Source: Anaerolineaceae bacterium UBA4799
GTDB lineage: Bacteria > Chloroflexota > Anaerolineae > Anaerolineales > Anaerolineaceae
Assembly: GCA_002402725.1 (NCBI GenBank)
Contig: DHGL01000033.1
Span: forward strand, 18,558-81,731
Reading direction: 5' to 3'
DNA: 63,174 bases
Part shown: positions 63,159 through 63,174 of the stretch, in pieces
How the letters are laid out: each line of letters begins with the position of its first letter
Numbering within the stretch: position 1 is the first letter of the stretch
Notes under the pieces: model-generated
What the model was told of the DNA's origin: nothing
What the model saw: the letters and a program-made list of their open reading frames with translations, nothing else
Database searches by the model: none
Translations under genes and position numbers: made by a program

Positions 63159-63174
63159 CAAATCTTAAGTTCAC

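Overview
The window looks like chromosomal DNA of a bacterium of the phylum Chloroflexota, most likely Anaerolineae-like. This is an inference from gene content and order, not a database match. The clues are a leuS gene behind a T-box leader, a recX-rny pair, many lipoproteins with long Pro/Thr linkers, a complex I membrane-arm operon with two tandem NuoM genes and no peripheral-arm genes, and an ATP synthase b subunit fused to the C-terminal part of delta. There are no phage, transposon, CRISPR or rRNA genes. The sequence is core chromosome with accessory surface-polysaccharide and lipoprotein blocks.

Layout. 1-2525 (+): prfA (5' end outside the window), prmC and tsaC, a translation maintenance group. 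2549-6723 (-): a creatininase-family protein, then cydD-cydC. 6788-9800 (-): two tRNA-Ala genes with a consensus promoter, a T-box riboswitch, leuS and its terminator. 9800-9950: an unusual nested repeat block between two divergent transcription units. 10011-14679 (+): M24 peptidase, alpha/beta hydrolase, MFS transporter, metallo-beta-lactamase-fold hydrolase and a lipoprotein polysaccharide deacetylase. 14729-16929 (-): recX-rny. 17420-20428 (+): small membrane proteins, a PfkB-like protein with an altered active site and a PAP2 phosphatase. 20479-25497 (-): Wzz-like protein, O-antigen ligase/polymerase, secreted metalloprotease and a lipoprotein. 25633-30998 (+): bi-domain oxidoreductase, heparinase II/III-like enzyme and glycosyltransferase. 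31123-32441 (+): coiled-coil/zinc-ribbon protein and a frameshifted DUF2892 gene. 32522-34155 (-): ThiF/MoeB-like and PIG-L proteins. 34250-37430 (+): DHH-CBS-nucleotidyltransferase fusion and a GNAT. 37434-41413 (-): repeat-bearing secreted protein, DUF3160 lipoprotein and CapA-like lipoprotein. 41501-49983 (+): EF-G-like GTPase, a small protein, MazG-like protein, LOG, proS, a HEAT-like protein, rpsO and pnp. 50041-51591 (-): murE. 51612-53966 (-): atpI-atpB-atpE-atpFH. 53982-63158 (-): nuoA-H-J-K-L-M-M-N.

How the genes fit together. The nuo and atp operons lie head to tail and supply the membrane arm of complex I and the Fo part of ATP synthase; the soluble parts (NuoB-G and I; F1 alpha, beta, gamma, epsilon) must be encoded elsewhere. 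prfA/prmC, tsaC, leuS, proS, the CCA-type nucleotidyltransferase, rpsO, pnp, rny and the EF-G-like factor make this a translation and RNA-turnover rich segment. The 20-31 kb region is probably an exopolysaccharide module with divergent halves.

The most unusual items are the nested repeat block at 9800-9950, the b-delta fusion with loss of the delta N-terminal domain, a second NuoM lacking the usual TM7 lysine, substitutions at otherwise conserved catalytic positions in CydC, the PfkB-like protein and the EF-G-like protein, a recurrent promoter layout that predicts leaderless mRNAs, and the secreted-protein/DUF3160/CapA operon. I see no clearly new defence or mobile system; the best candidates for undescribed biology are the repeat block and the DUF3160/CapA operon.
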